A DNA stretch of 64,000 nucleotides, taken from NCBI GenBank assembly GCA_020466095.1, contig CM035806.1:33749060-33813059 (forward strand), read 5' to 3'. This DNA comes from Chlorops oryzae. Taxonomy: Eukaryota > Arthropoda > Insecta > Diptera > Chloropidae. Of the stretch, positions 1 to 13,662 are shown piece after piece (within the stretch, counting starts at the first letter, position 1; every line of letters begins with the position of its first letter). Position numbers and translations under genes: made by a program. The notes below the pieces were generated by a model. The model saw only the letters and a list, made by a program, of their open reading frames with translations. It searched no databases and was not told the origin of the DNA.

Positions 1-1251
1 ATAGACATTGACACGCCCATTTTCCGGTACACATTCGAGTACCAAGTCGTCCCCCATTTTCGCATCGTCCGATAGGCCCAGAGCAACGTAGGCTGGCGAG
101 TCTGTTCGAAAGAAGAAGAAATTCAATTGTGTCAAATACGAGGGTACAAGCCCAAGCGCGTCCCCAACAAACCTTTATCCGACTGCAATTCGAATTCGTA
201 AATGTCGCCGCGCACGATGACGGACGAGAGCGTTTTGCAGGATTTACTCTTCAAGCAACCATCTGGCAGACCGAAACATGTCTTGCTGCGTCCGCAATCG
301 TCATAGAATGGATCATTAGGCTGGGAAGTTGGACTAGTTGGTTGAGGTACTGGCTGGTATGCTGTCGTCGACGTGGTGGGATTTCGTGTACTTGCCGTTG
401 TCGCTGGGGCTGCTTCTCGGCGTACAATTTGTACGGGATCGGATGGTATACCGACCCAAAATTTGTCATATTTTTGAGCTACTGTTGCGCTGCATTAAAA
501 AAAAAATAATAATAATAATAATAATAAGTGAGAGAGAAATTGGTTGTACTATAGCGTGTATATTTAAAATAGTCGAAATAAATTTTCTTTTTACTCGCAT
601 GCGATTAAGAAAGCGATGAAAGATTTTAATGATTTCATAAAGTACTCACTTGAATTCGACCTGTCCGAGAAAATCCGCCGGCGATTCCCAATCCAAGAAG
701 ATACTACTTTTCGGTCTGGTATTACTATGCGTTGCGGAGTTGTTGACGGAGTTTTCACAGTTCATTAGCTTGGCACTCCCATCCGCTGATGGACTGAACT
801 GACCAATCTGAATTGTTGTGAATGTTTAAAAAAAAAAAAAAATAAATAAACAAATCAAAAAACCAAGTGGGGGAGAAAGAAAAACAAAATAACGATTTTG
901 CTCCACACATATATATTTTCCACTTTCACTCACAAGCTCATACGGTGGATTTCGATTCCGAGCCTGGAGCATAAAACCTCCGAATGTCAAGCCAGCCGGA
1001 ACGCCTACGATATTAACTCGCAACGTTTGCCCTTGTCCAACGACGGACGATGACGGCTCTATTCGAAATGGTGGCAGCGAATTCTGCGGCAGTATACCAC
1101 CGCCATGAAATGGCAGCATTGTGTCGCACACTGTTTCCGGTGCACCTTGCGGTAAGCTGACTATCGCCGGCGTCCGCGCCAATATTTGTACTATGGCAAG
1201 CAGCGCAGCGGCAGGCAGCAGAGAGCTTCTACGACGACGTTCTGTGGACAT
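1..1251 (-). CDS. CG8399: Reeler-DOMON ferric-chelate reductase 1-like protein, 5' part (CG8399-like)
   Basis: Exons are complement(<1..101, 173..489, 650..807, 934..1251), all with GT-AG borders and matching phases, giving 298 codons; the 3' end lies outside the window. The start is the ATG at 1251. A 3' splice site at 1269-1270 lies 17 nt upstream, so a separate 5' UTR exon is expected. Residues 11-25 form a hydrophobic signal peptide. Residues 33 to about 175 are a Reeler domain: C42 and C123 could pair, and it closes with the typical FNATVAQ..FWVG segment. A Thr/Pro-rich linker (about 185-218) follows, then the start of a DOMON domain with C224, C230, C237 and C243 and the segment YVALGLSDDAKMGDD. 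In the FRRS1/SDR2 family these domains precede a cytochrome b561 membrane part that moves electrons across membranes; that part is not in the window. The Drosophila CG8399 assignment is from memory of the family. Enzymatic activity is inferred only. Confidence 0.92.
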
Positions 1252-2200
1252 TTTATTTTCTGTTTTCACTGTTAAATAAAAAATAAACGAATCAAATGAG
1301 AGAATACAAAAAGCTCAATTTTAAGTTGCATGCGAGAAAATACGAAAAATACGTCCCTCAATGTAACGCTCATTAACTCATAATACCGGAATGCGCCGAG
1401 ACACATTCGAAAATAGTAGCTACGTGTTCAAGTTTAAGGCACAAAATAAGTCGTTTTCTTTTCTTCATTATTTTTCTTGTATTCTGTTTTTTTGAAATGA
1501 AAATAAATAAAAAAAAATATTTTAGCATAAATAATTGTGTGTCGGTGTCATTGAAGTGACATATCAGCTCGAAAAAAAAATGCAAAAAAATATCAGAGTT
1601 TGCTGAACCGCATCGAGTGCTGCTGTCTTCACAATATAAAGAACTACTAGATCGTCTGAAATGCTTCGTTCGAAAAATGATTTGCAGAAAATAAATAACC
1701 GAATTTACATAGCTAAGCGTTGCGAGATATTATCTCATCATTTATTTATGTAGATATTTTATTATCTATAGCACGAAAATTAAAGTTCTAGCCTTTCATA
1801 TGAGAAACGCCGAATAGATACCACGGTATATAATTTTTCTTTTATAATTTTAGGCAACATGTACCTACCACAAATTTTTTTATTCGAAAAAAAGAATATT
1901 AAAAATCAATAAAAAAACATCTTCATTCCTGTGTCTGATAAAGGGTTCAAAATGAACTGAATGTGAGTGCTTAAAAAATTTTATAAAATATAATAAAACT
2001 TTGATTTCATATCGCCGGAAATCGTTAAAGCTCTTTGATAACTCTCAGACACTATGAATCACGACGCATCGGCATGCAGAAATGATAAGGCGTCGGGAAA
2101 CCCCAAAATGTATTTTGTCACAATTCACCATTGCCAAAGTTTTTTTTCGTAAGCTTATTTTATTTATTTATTCAATTTAACTAAATTTACGTAATAACAT
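1252..2200. other. Presumed 5' intron of the Reeler/DOMON gene; no features
   Basis: AT-rich non-coding sequence. The only element I can support is the polypyrimidine tract and AG acceptor (1269-1270, minus strand) next to the first coding exon. Short open frames here have no recognisable domain. Confidence 0.5.
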
Positions 2201-2204
2201 TATT

Positions 2205-2530
2205 ATTTAATTTAATTTAATTTGATTCGATTTAATTTAATTTAGTTTATTTTAGTTTAATTGAATTTAATTTAATTTAATTTAGTTTAGTTTAGTTTAG
2301 TTTAGTTTAGTTTAGTTTAGTTAGTTTAGTTTAGTTTAATTTAATTTAATTTATTTAATTTAATTTAATTTAATTTAATTTATTTATTTTAATTTAATTT
2401 AATATTTAATTTAATTTAATTTAATTTAGTTTAACTTAATTTAATTTATTTTAAATTAATTTAATTTAATTTAATTTAGTTTAATTTAATTTAATTTAAT
2501 TTATTTTAAATTAATTTAATTTAATTTAAT
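2205..2530. repeat. (TTTAA)n / (TTTAG)n pentanucleotide array 1
   Basis: Near-continuous TTTAA pentamers with a block of TTTAG pentamers at about 2281-2335. It sits immediately before direct-repeat unit 1. TTTAG resembles an insect telomere-type pentamer but is internal and mixed with TTTAA, so it is treated as satellite. Confidence 0.9.
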
Positions 2531-4164
2531 TGAAATGATCAATTTAGTTAAAATTTATTTATTTCATTTTATTAATTTATTTTTTAACATTATTTTATTC
2601 ATTTTATTTATTTATTTTTAGTTATTTTATTAATTTAATTATGTATTTATATATTTATTTTTTATTAGATTTTCTTTAATTAATTTATTTAGTTTTAATA
2701 ATTAAATTTAATTTATAAAATAAATTTACATTCAAATTTATTTATTTTATTGTGCTTATTAATTAATTTATTTGTTAATTAATTAATTAATTAATTTTGG
2801 TTTATGTGAGGTTATTTATTTATTTAATTTATTTATTTAGTTTATTTTAGGTACTTAATTTTTAAAAATTATATTTATTTATTTTTATTTGAATTTCTCC
2901 TGAGATTTCATTGAGGGCTGTGTGATCGAGCTTCGAATTACATGGATAGGTAGTATTATGTTACCGTAAGTAGTCTCATTCTCGATTGATGATGTCACAA
3001 TTTTAAGGTCTTTTTATATTTTATCAATTAGCAATACTTGAAATTGCGAAATTCCCAGTATCTGATCCGAATATCATGTTTCGTGTGCGTCTTATCGCCT
3101 TGGGGCTTATCACTTAGCTCTCTTTATAACAAAAACGTCTTGCAAAATGTCTGGAAGATTAAGCTACAAAAAATGTGGGCACTTCAAACGCTTTCCCCGA
3201 TCGAATATGATTCTATCTCCAGACTAAACTTTCCAATTGCTATTTCCCTCATATGGGCATTTCTAAACGGACGCGACACTTAAATGAGCAATTTTAGGTC
3301 CCGAATTTAAGTATGCGGTAAATAGTAGTTTTTCTTCTCAATGCTTTCGTTCAGCTTATGCGGTCATTTATATTTTTCAAAGTTTCTATGCAGTCCCGAA
3401 TGGGAATCAGCTATATACGGACGCGACAAAGAGTTTACTTTTTCTGGAAATGCCCATTGGAGCTCTTCAAAATTGAATGACTCGTTCGTTAAAGGATTAT
3501 CGTCGTAAAACACTAAAGCAATTATACAATGCCACAAGTTTTTATCAAAAATCTGATGCTTATCCTACTAGCTACGAGTGCAGGTGTTAGAAAATCACTA
3601 TCGAATTTTATGAAGATGTTTTCTCAAATTAGATTTCGCGAATTTTTTAATGAAATTTACAGTCGGCATTTAAAAAAGAAAAATTTAAAATTCAAGACAA
3701 TTGTAGTAATGAATACCTAATTCCCTGAGTATTCAAATTTTGGTGTGAGTGGAAGGAGGGGGACGGGAGAGCTATAAGTAAGCCGGAATCGGCAAAGGTA
3801 TACCAGTTTGAGCCTTTAAAACCGATCGGCTTCAGGATGAATTTTTCAGTTAGATATAAGCCTGTGAAACTGTAAATCCCATTTTTCATCTGACTAAGGT
3901 ATAAAAATAATAAAAATTTTACATTGAATTCGTTCAAGAAATATAGTCACAAAACCATTGGCGTAGCGAGAAATTTCGGCGTCTGGGGCGCAATCGGGGC
4001 ACAATGCACAAAATGCCGCCCTTCCCCTAGTTTAAATAGAAAACATTTATAAAAATTGAAATATGATTGGTCACCCAGGCGGACAAAACCACGAACTCTT
4101 TCTAATTAAGTAATATGAAAAATATAGGTATCTTCGCTTCGACGTTTGATCCTACTCCAAACAT
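2530..4164 (+). repeat. Direct repeat unit 1 of 3
   Basis: An AT-rich linker is followed by a more complex block, from TTCTCCTGAGATTTCATTG to CCTACTCCAAACAT, that recurs at about 5668-6910 and 8285-9993. An 81-codon open frame at 3038-3283 is conserved between units, but so are the flanks, so this is DNA-level conservation. The sub-block at about 3958-4110 (CATTGGCGTAGCGAG) looks like a transposon end. No protein domain was recognised. Confidence 0.85.
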
Positions 4165-4389
4165 ATTGCAGTTAGATTTTCCCTTATTGAATGAAGGAAT
4201 TTTTGCACCTAAATATTGGCAAATTTAAAGATAAAGGGATTTTCTTTTTATTAATACATAGAGGGTTTAATTATTTTTCAATAATTATCGATACTTAAAG
4301 CCCTAAGTTAGGATATTCAATTGAGAATCTTCTGGAGGTCTGTGATCATGAATTCATCTATTGTAATTTGTTGATTGAATTGGTGAACT

Positions 4390-4862
4390 AAATACTATTA
4401 TCGATCGTAATGCATTGCATCGAAGTCCGAGCCGCTTCGATCAGAAGATTGCTCGAATGTGGATTGTGATAATCGAACTTTTAATGTACTGTATTTTATT
4501 AGTTAATATGTAATATAATCATAATTACTATATTCTAATTATTTCATTTTTGTGATTGAGTTGTCAAAAGGTAATTTTCAAAATTTAATATTTTAGAAAG
4601 TTGGGCGCGGCTGAATTCATCTGAAATTCATAATGGGACATTAAACTTATTAATTTTCATATTATTTATATTAATTTAAATATTTATTAATTATTGTATG
4701 TTGACCTGGTAATAAACATCCTTTAATAAATTTTACGTTGTAATTAAATTAGTTAATAAAGGAATTTCATAATAATTGAACAAAGTATTAATTCCATTTA
4801 AAATCTCCCACAATTTAATTAGTGTGTCTTGGGGCTTTTTCAAATACTATTTACTTTAAAAT
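4390..4862 (+). mobile_element. Degenerate Helentron-type remnant, AT-biased
   Basis: It aligns with 7190-7620 and, through GTTGGGCGCGGCTGAA, TGGGACAT and TGGTAATAAACATCC, with the middle of the Helentron at 11650-12526. It is strongly shifted to A/T and carries extra ATTTAATT-like insertions, then runs into the next TTTAA array. This may be true decay or poor consensus. Confidence 0.55.
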
Positions 4863-4904
4863 AATTGTCTATAATAATTTAATTTAACTTGAATAATTAA
4901 TTAA

Positions 4905-5660
4905 AATTTAATTTAATTTAATTTAATTTAATTTAATTTAATTTAATTTAATTTAATTTAATTTAATTTAATTTAATTTAATTTAATTTAATTTAATTTA
5001 ATTTAATTTAATTTAATTTAATTTAATTTAATTTAATTTAATTTATTATTTAATTTAATTTAATTTAATTTAATTTAATTTAATTTAATTTAATTTAATT
5101 TAATTTAATTTAATTTAATTTAATTTAATTTAATTTAATTTAATTTAATTTAATTTAATTTAATTTAATTTAATTTAATTTAATTTAATTTAATTTTTTA
5201 ATTTAATTTAATTTAATTTAATTTAATTTAATTTAATTTAATTTAATTTAATTTAATTTAATATTAATTTTAATTTAATTATTTAATTTAATTTAATTTA
5301 ATTTAATTTAATTTAATTTAATTTAATTTAATTTAATTTAATTTAATTTAATTTAATTTAATTTAATTTAATTTAATTTAATTTAATTTAATTTATATTT
5401 AATTTAATTTAATTTAATTTAATTTAATTTAATTTAATTTAATTTAATTATAATTATTTAATTTAATTTAATTTAATTTAATTTAATTTAATTTAATTTA
5501 ATTTAATTTAATTTAATTTAATTTAATTTAATTTAATTTAATTTAATTATTAATTTAATTTAATTTAATTTTAATTTAATTTAATTTAATTTAATTTAAT
5601 TATTTAATTTAATTTATTAATTTAATTTAATTTAATTTAATTTTAATTAATTTAATTTTA
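4905..5660. repeat. (TTTAA)n array 2, about 750 bp
   Basis: Long, nearly pure TTTAA pentamer array with occasional frame slips, placed directly before direct-repeat unit 2 in the same arrangement as arrays 1 and 3. Confidence 0.95.
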
Positions 5661-5667
5661 TTTAATT

Positions 5668-7175
<1,508 letters not shown>

Positions 7176-7189
7176 GCTCGCTAACATGA

Positions 7190-7620
7190 CCTATTACGAT
7201 CGAGCATTGCATCGAGCCGAGCCGCTCGCAGAAGATTGCTCGAATGTGGATGTGATAACGAACTTTTAGTACGTATTTATTGTTAATATGTATATACATA
7301 TATCATATTCTATATTTCACTTTGGGGTTGTAAAAGGAATTTTCAAAAATTAGAAAGTTGGGCGCGGCTGAAATTCACCTGAAATTCAAATGGGACATAA
7401 ACCAAATTATTCATGTATGCTTGCTCCTGGTAATAAACATCCTCTCTAAAAATTTTAGCGATCGGCCTGTAATTATAATTAGGGGTGGCAAGAGGGTAGT
7501 TCTCATGAAGAAATTGAACAAAGATGAGACCCTTAATTGCCTTTAAAATCTCCCCACCAACTTGCCTTAATAGTAGTGGTCTTGGGGCCTTTTCAAACGT
7601 ACTATTTCTTTAAATACTAT
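7190..7620 (+). mobile_element. Helentron-type (DINE-1/mini-me-like) remnant
   Basis: Similar to about 12060-12250 of the Helentron at 11650-12526 (GTTGGGCGCGGCTGAAATTC, CAAATGGGAC, TATGCTTGCTCCTGG, AACATCC). It lacks both termini, is not coding, and is interrupted downstream by the hairpin element at 7623. Confidence 0.6.
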
Positions 7621-7622
7621 AT

Positions 7623-7755
7623 GGGTCCTCATGCAACACATTTACACCGTGTAAGCTGAGTGAAGTAAGTAAAACTGTCAAAATTGCATACAAAATTTGA
7701 CAGTTTTATGAACTTCACTCAGCTTACACGGTGTAAATGCGTTGCATGAGGACCC
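7623..7755. mobile_element. 133-bp near-perfect palindromic element (MITE/foldback)
   Basis: Begins GGGTCCTCATGCAAC and ends GTTGCATGAGGACCC. The inverted arms are about 60 bp each with only a few mismatches around a very short centre, so a transcript would form one long hairpin. The sister repeat at 4860 lacks it, which marks it as an insertion. No clear target-site duplication is visible and there is no coding capacity. Confidence 0.85.
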
Positions 7756-8043
7756 TTAATATGTAATTTTACGAAGCTACCTTAAGGTTTTAATGTTAAG
7801 AAATATAGCGATGATCAACATTTTATTACGGAAAAATATGTTTTTGTTTGAGGGGATTTTCGTGGGAAATTTATATCGTTCACTGAGGGAAAAAAGGGAT
7901 TTTTGTTTGGTTTTCGAGGGAAATTTGGATCTGAAGTACTGGCAACACTGCTCCAAACATCTTATAAATATGTATAATGTCCTTCGTTATAAGTCAAAAA
8001 GAAAGGTATTAGACAGCAGATTAAAATTCGGGCGTCAAAGGGT
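7756..8043 (+). repeat. Flank segment shared with 9980-10077
   Basis: 7953-8043 (ATGTCCTTCGTTATAAGTCA, then GCAGATTAAAATTCGGGCGT) repeats almost exactly at about 9985-10077. It joins TTTAA array 3 here and unique DNA there. The 88-codon open frame across 7793-8059 has no recognisable domain. Confidence 0.7.
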
Positions 8044-8275
8044 ATTTAATTTAATTTAATTTAATTTAATTTAATTTAATTTAATTTAATTTAATTTAAT
8101 TTAATTTAATTTAATTTTAATTTAATTTAATTTAATTTAATTTAATTTAATTTAATTTAATTTAATTTAATTTAATTTAATTTAATTTAATTTAATTTAA
8201 TTTAATTTAATTTAATTTAATTTAATTTAATTTAATTTAATTTTAATTTAATTTAATTTAATTTAATTATTAACT
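8044..8275. repeat. (TTTAA)n array 3
   Basis: TTTAA pentamer array of about 230 bp, upstream of direct-repeat unit 3. Confidence 0.95.
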
Positions 8276-8284
8276 TAAATTTAA

Positions 8285-9993
8285 TTTTATTTAATTTGAA
8301 TTTAAATTATCAAATTTATTTATTTCATTTTATTAATTTATTTTTTAACATTATTTTATTAATTTTATTTATTTATTTTTAGTTATTTTATTAATTTACT
8401 TATATATTTTATTTTTTTTATTAGATTTTCTTTAATTAATTTATTTTGTTTTAATAATTAAATTTAATTTATAAAATAAATTTAAATTCAAATTTATTTA
8501 TTTTATTGTGTTTTTTAATTAATTTATTTGTTAATTAATTAATTAATTAAATAATTAATTTTGGTTTATGTGAGGTTATTTATTTATTTAATTTATTTAT
8601 TTAGTTTATTTTAGGTACTTAATTTTTAAAAATTATATTTATATATTTTTATTTGAATTTCTCCTGAGATTTCATTGAGGGCTGTGTGATCGAGCTTCGA
8701 ATTACATGGATAGGTAGTATTATGTTACCGTAAGTAGTCTCATTCTCGATTGATGATGTCACAATTTTAAGATCTTTTTATATTTTATCAATTAGCAATA
8801 CTTGAAATTGCGAAATTCCCAGTATCTGATCCGAATATCATGTTTCGTGTGCGTCTTATCGCCTTGGGGCTTATCACTTAGCTCTCTTTATAACAAAAAC
8901 GTCTTGCAAAATGTCTGGAAGATTAAGCTACCAAAAATGTGGGCACTTCAAACGCTTTCCCCGATCGAATATGATTCTATCTCCAGACTAAACTTTCCAA
9001 TTGCTATTTCCCTCATATGGGCATTTCTAAACGGACGCGACACTTAAATGAGCAATTTTAGGTCACGATTTTAAGTATGCGGTAAATAGTAGTTTTGCTT
9101 CTCAATACTTTCGTTCAGCTTATGCGGTCTTTTATATTTTTCAAAGTTTCTATGCAGTCCCGAATGGGAATCAGCTATATACGGACGCGACAAAGAGTTT
9201 ACTTTTTCTGGAAATGCCCATTGGAGCTCTTCAAAAATTGAATGACTCGTTCATTAAAAGATTATCGTCGTAAAACACTAAAGCAATTATACAATGCCAC
9301 AAGTTTCTTATCAAAAACTCTGATGCTTATCCTACTAGCTACGAGTGCAGGTGTTAGAAAATCACTATCGAATTTTATGAAGATGTTTTCTCAAATTAGA
9401 TTTCGCGAATTTTTTAATGAAATTTACAGTCGGCATTTAAAAAAGAAAAAAATTTCAAAATTCAAGACAATTGTAGTAATGTAATACCTAATTCCCTGAG
9501 TATTCAAATTTTGGTGTGAGTGGAAGGAGGGGGACGGGCAGAGCTATAAGTAAGCTTAGAAATGCCGGAATCGGCAAAGGTATACCAGTTTGAGCCTTTA
9601 AAACCGATCGGCTTCAGGATGAATTTTTCAGTTAGATATAAGCCCTGTGAAACTGTAAATCCCATTTTTCATCTGACTAAGGGTATAAAAATAATAATAA
9701 AATTTTTACATTGAATTCGTTCAAGAAATATAGTCACAAAACCATTGGCGTAGCGAGAAATTTCGGCGTCTGGGGCGCAATCGGGGCACAATGCACAAAA
9801 TGCCGCCCCCTTCCCCTAGTCTAAATAGAAAGACATTTATAAAAATTGAAATATGATTTGTCACCCAGGTGCGGATGCCCCATTCCCTCCCCCCTTAATA
9901 CGCTTCTGGACAAAACCACGAACTTCTTTCTAATTAAGTAATATGAAAAATATAGGTATCTTCGCTTCGACGTTTGATCCTACTCCAAACATT
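8285..9993 (+). repeat. Direct repeat unit 3 of 3 (most complete)
   Basis: Matches units 1 and 2 throughout. It keeps an extra segment (about 9865-9912, ending CTTAATACGCTTCTGG) that is missing from unit 1 near 4080. The start-to-start distances of the shared 81-codon frame are 3139 bp and 2625 bp. Confidence 0.88.
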
Positions 9994-10270
9994 TTATATG
10001 TATGTATAATGTCCTTCGTTATAAGTCAAACAGAAAGGTACTAGACAGCAGATTAAAATTCGGGCGTCAAAGGGTTAAAGCAAACATTTTTTTTTTTCAA
10101 CAATTAATACAAAAGACGCTTTCAAAAAACATTTTTCAAATACTTTTTTCGTCTTTAGAAGGCCAAAGTCCATAGGAAAAGTGTATTGAGATCTCCTGAG
10201 AAAAAATCTTGTTGTTCCTGAATTTCTTTTATAATTTTTATTGCACTTCGATTAGAACTAAAAATTTCGT

Positions 10271-10780
10271 CAGGGACGTGAACCGGTTTTGAACCGAACC
10301 GGTTTTGAGCCGGAAAACCGTTTTTATCTGCTGATGAACCTAACCATTAACCGAACCGAAGTTTTTTAAAAATGTTTGAACCGAACCGAAAATCGAACCC
10401 CATTTTGTAAAGGTTCAGGGTTTCATTTTTGCCTGCAACCATGCACAGTGGTCGCTCCCATAGGCCAAAATAAAAAAATCCAAGTCGATATTTTTATGAA
10501 ATTGGTATCGATACCATCTCTAATATGAGTAAGGTAACCACTACTAACGTTTATTGTGCAAATTTTAGCCCTAAACGGTAAAAAAAAAATTGCGTTAGAA
10601 GTGGGAACACGTGATAAAAAAATTTTCAGTTTGAGAATTTTCCGAACCGATGAACCGAACCGAAACCCCGGTTCAAAGAAGTAGAAAACCCGATTTGACG
10701 AACAAATCCAAAAATTCAAAACACACGGTTCGAACCGCCGAACCGAACCGGGAAAATTTTCGACCCGGTTCACGTCGCCG
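10271..10780. mobile_element. Inverted-repeat element filled with CCGAACCGG motifs
   Basis: Starts CAGGGACGTGAACCGG and ends CCGGTTCACGTCGCCG. Many ACCGAACCGG-type motifs in both orientations fill both ends. No coding capacity. I found no clear 8-bp target duplication, so hAT-like membership is only suggested by the architecture. Confidence 0.65.
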
Positions 10781-11565
10781 GCAGAAATCTTATACCTCTT
10801 TATGTTTTACTTATTATTATACTATTTAACTCAAGAAATTTGAAGACAGACAGAGGAACTTATTGCCCACCGCACAAGCACTCAAACGGAATGTCCAATA
10901 CTACATTTCGCCGATCGTTTCTTCGGCTAATTTATATAACTTTTTCTTCCTTAGATTAAAATCTTATAAGGTTGACTCTCTTTATTTTCTATAAGCAACT
11001 CATTTGTGATTAATGCTTATCGGCGCGGAGTGACGTAAGAAAAGTTTCTCCGGCGGCGGCGGCGGCTTTATCAACGTCATCTCAATGAGTCCCGATAATT
11101 TGGAATTCATCATACTCGTCTACCTGCGTAGCCGAACTAATTAAGGGCATATGTATTGACGAGACAACCCGACACCTAATATTGCAAAAAATCACTCCAC
11201 TTTTTCGGTCCCGATTTCACAAAAAAAAAAAAAAAAAAAATATTAAAAATAAGAATGATATCAGAAGCAAAATTTGGCCAAACATAGGACTTAATCATAT
11301 CCGATCCAAGTTTTTGCGTTTCGCGTGTGGGGAATTTGAGCCAACATGTGCTGCATTTATCAGAAAAGAAGGCGACTAAAAAAAGCCGACAGACAGCTCA
11401 AGCACCAGGGGCAATATCGAGAGAATACTGATTTGATTACAAAATATTTAAAAAAAAAAACACTGCGATTTTTACTATCTGCAAAAATATCAAGTTCTAA
11501 TGGTGTGTTAAATTTTTCAAGTGAATTGCTTAAGTATTTACGATTTCTGGCAGCATTATTCATGA
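10781..11565. other. Non-coding stretch, no features
   Basis: Contains a short (CGG)n tract at about 11051-11065 and poly-A tracts. No exon or element is supportable. Confidence 0.5.
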
Positions 11566-11573
11566 TTCCTTTA

Positions 11574-12605
11574 CAGTGCCGTAGCAATTCTGTTTTGCGT
11601 GAGGGGTAAAAATTATTTTTCCAATTTGCGTGGGGGGGAAAATTATTTTTACACCCGACACACTCTGTGTCGAGGGTATATTGCGTTTGTTGGGTTGTGT
11701 GTAACACCCAGAGCCAGTCGAGATAGACCATACAAAATGTATATAGAAATGATCAGCGTCACCAGGAGATTCGATTTAGACATGTCCGTCCGTCTGTCTG
11801 TCTGTCTGTCCGTCTGTCTGTCCGTCTGTATACAGTTATCTTATCGAAGGAGTTGAGCTATCTTAACAAAATTCGGTATGCGTGCTCACGGGGACATGAG
11901 TAAGAACAAGTTCGAGAATGGACCCGATCGGACCATTTTTACGGGTACCTCCAGTACTAGGGTCTGTTACGAAAATCACAAAATCTGCTCTAAATTCGAA
12001 GTTTTTCAAGATATTTTGATGAAACTTGGTATTTGAACATGTTTAAAGGCAAGTAATATGATTTCAAAAAATTTGAAAAGTGGGCGTGGCATAAGGGCGT
12101 TTTTCGAAAATTGTCTCCTTCACCCGAAATACAAATGGGACTTGAACGAAAGTTGGCACGTATGCTTCCTTGATAGCTAGTAACGTCCTCCCCAAAAAAT
12201 TTTTTCGATAGAACCATTATTAAGGGTACCTCTAGTAATAGGGTCTGTCACAAAAATCCCAAAAATGCCTCAAAAGCGGATTTTATTGAAATATTTCAAT
12301 GAAACTTAGAATTTAAGCGTATATATAAGGGTCCGATTAGAATTTCAAAAAAATTGAAAAATTGGGCGTGGCAAATGGGCGGTTTTTATAAAGAAATTTA
12401 ACAAAAGTCGGTATATGGGCCCAATATGTCCTTAAACACCTCTTGATATTAAAAATTATTCGAACATAAGTGTCTGTGTTGGGTATTCTATTGTCAGGCT
12501 CGCCTGACTATAACACCCTTACTTGTTTCAATTTTATTCATGGGCAAAAACAAAAATGCGTGGGGGGCAAAGCCCCCTCTTGCCCCTATGGTTGCTACGG
12601 CACTG
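11574..12605. mobile_element. hAT-like MITE (CAGTGCCGTAGCAA) split by a nested Helentron
   Basis: Left end CAGTGCCGTAGCAATTCTG; right end GGTTGCTACGGCACTG. A perfect 8-bp target duplication TTCCTTTA flanks it (11566-11573 and 12606-12613), the hallmark of hAT transposition. The element proper is only about 155 bp (11574-11649 plus about 12527-12605); the rest is the nested Helentron. No transposase. Confidence 0.9.
11650..12526 (+). mobile_element. Helentron, non-autonomous (DINE-1/mini-me type), copy A
   Basis: 5' end ACACCCGACACACTCTGTG holds a small palindrome. A (GTCY)n tract lies at about 11784-11829. The 3' end has a GTCAGGC-TC-GCCTGAC stem-loop (12493-12508) followed by TATAACACCCTTACTTGTTT. 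A (GTCY)n tract is the known mark of mini-me elements, and Helentrons end with a 3' stem-loop. No Rep/helicase, hence non-autonomous. Confidence 0.85.
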
Positions 12606-12613
12606 TTCCTTTA

Positions 12614-13419
12614 AGCATGCGACATGCCTGAAAAAATTCAAAAGCTATGCAGACTGATCAATTCGAAACTATGTGCCCGCGATAAGTTCAATCCGAAACA
12701 ATTCATCTAAAAATACGAATGAATGGCAGTAATATACCTGATAGCTAATCTCATTCGATTGGTTTTTTTTTTTTTTTTATGACCTCCATTCAGTAGAGAT
12801 AAGTATTTTAATTACCATACGATATATTCGTGGTAATGTGTTTGCCATCGTCTAACACCTTCATCAAACACGAAATTCATTTAAAATTTTTCGACTTTTT
12901 GGTAATTCGTGATCGTATTACAGTCGAAACTATCAATGGCGAACTCTTATACAGAGGCAGTTCGATGTCAAACGGCCCTGCAGGTCACACACTTTAAATA
13001 GGCATTCTGAGCAGAAATCATGTTCTTTCAGTGCGTAGCTCCTTTTTAACTCTTTAGTATCCAATGTTTTTGGTCGCAAAATCATTCTATGCCATTTTAT
13101 GGAAACAGTAGACGCAAGCCTGCATTAACTTAAACATGAGAATAGAAGGGTTAATGAGCATAAAATATTTTGTCACCAACAAATTAAAAGTACTATTCCA
13201 TTGCTGCGGTTAATGAAAATGAAACGGGTCAGACATTTGTCATATTTGGACCGTTTACTTTGAAAGTGGTGTAACTCCATTTTTCTGTGCAAATCGTTCT
13301 GCCAAATTCCACTTAGCTATGACCATCACAACAGACCCCCTCTATAGAGAACTCTTCTATAGCGAATTTTTTTCTAAAAAAAAAAAATATTTTGGATTGT
13401 AATTTTAATGCAGGTATTT
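12614..13419. other. Non-coding; possible pogo-like end fragment
   Basis: TACAGTCGAAACTATCAATG at about 12916-12935 resembles the pogo-like ends elsewhere in the window (26.4 kb, 31 kb), but no matching second end was found. Otherwise featureless. Confidence 0.35.
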
Positions 13420-13432
13420 TTTATTTCTTATA

Positions 13433-13662
13433 GTTAGGGTAGGTTGAAGTGGCTGCCACTTAGGCCGTTAATCGGCCCATTGTGATACCACGAGAGGTTT
13501 TCTTGTGTTTGTGTGAGTGTATGTCTTATTATGTAGTGTGACCCCAACATGCGATGTGCTAAACTTGGAACATTACACTCCGTTTCGCCTGTGCCGGGAA
13601 TCGAAACTCGGACCCTGAGATCAAGAGCATAGCACGCATCCCCTACGCTATCCCAGACCCAC
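13433..13662 (-). mobile_element. tRNA-derived SINE, full-length copy
   Basis: Flanked by a 13-bp duplication TTTATTTCTTATA (13420-13432 and 13663-13675). On the minus strand it opens with a tRNA-like head: A box TAGCGTAGGGG, a perfect match to TRGYNNARNNG, and B box GTTTCGATTCC. The body GTATCACAATGGGCCGATTA is shared with the copy at 45930-46013. It has no complete cloverleaf, so it is a SINE rather than a tRNA gene. Confidence 0.82.

Noticed and set aside
129..619. Plus-strand frames over 129-619
   Set aside because: They are antisense to the spliced Reeler/DOMON exons, which have clear domain content.
2281..2335. TTTAG repeats as a telomere
   Set aside because: Internal, short, mixed with TTTAA, and flies lack canonical TTAGG telomeres.
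3038..3283. 81-codon frame conserved at 3038, 6177 and 8802
   Set aside because: Conservation is equally high in the flanking non-coding DNA of the three repeats, and no domain or splice context is visible; it is repeat identity, not coding constraint.
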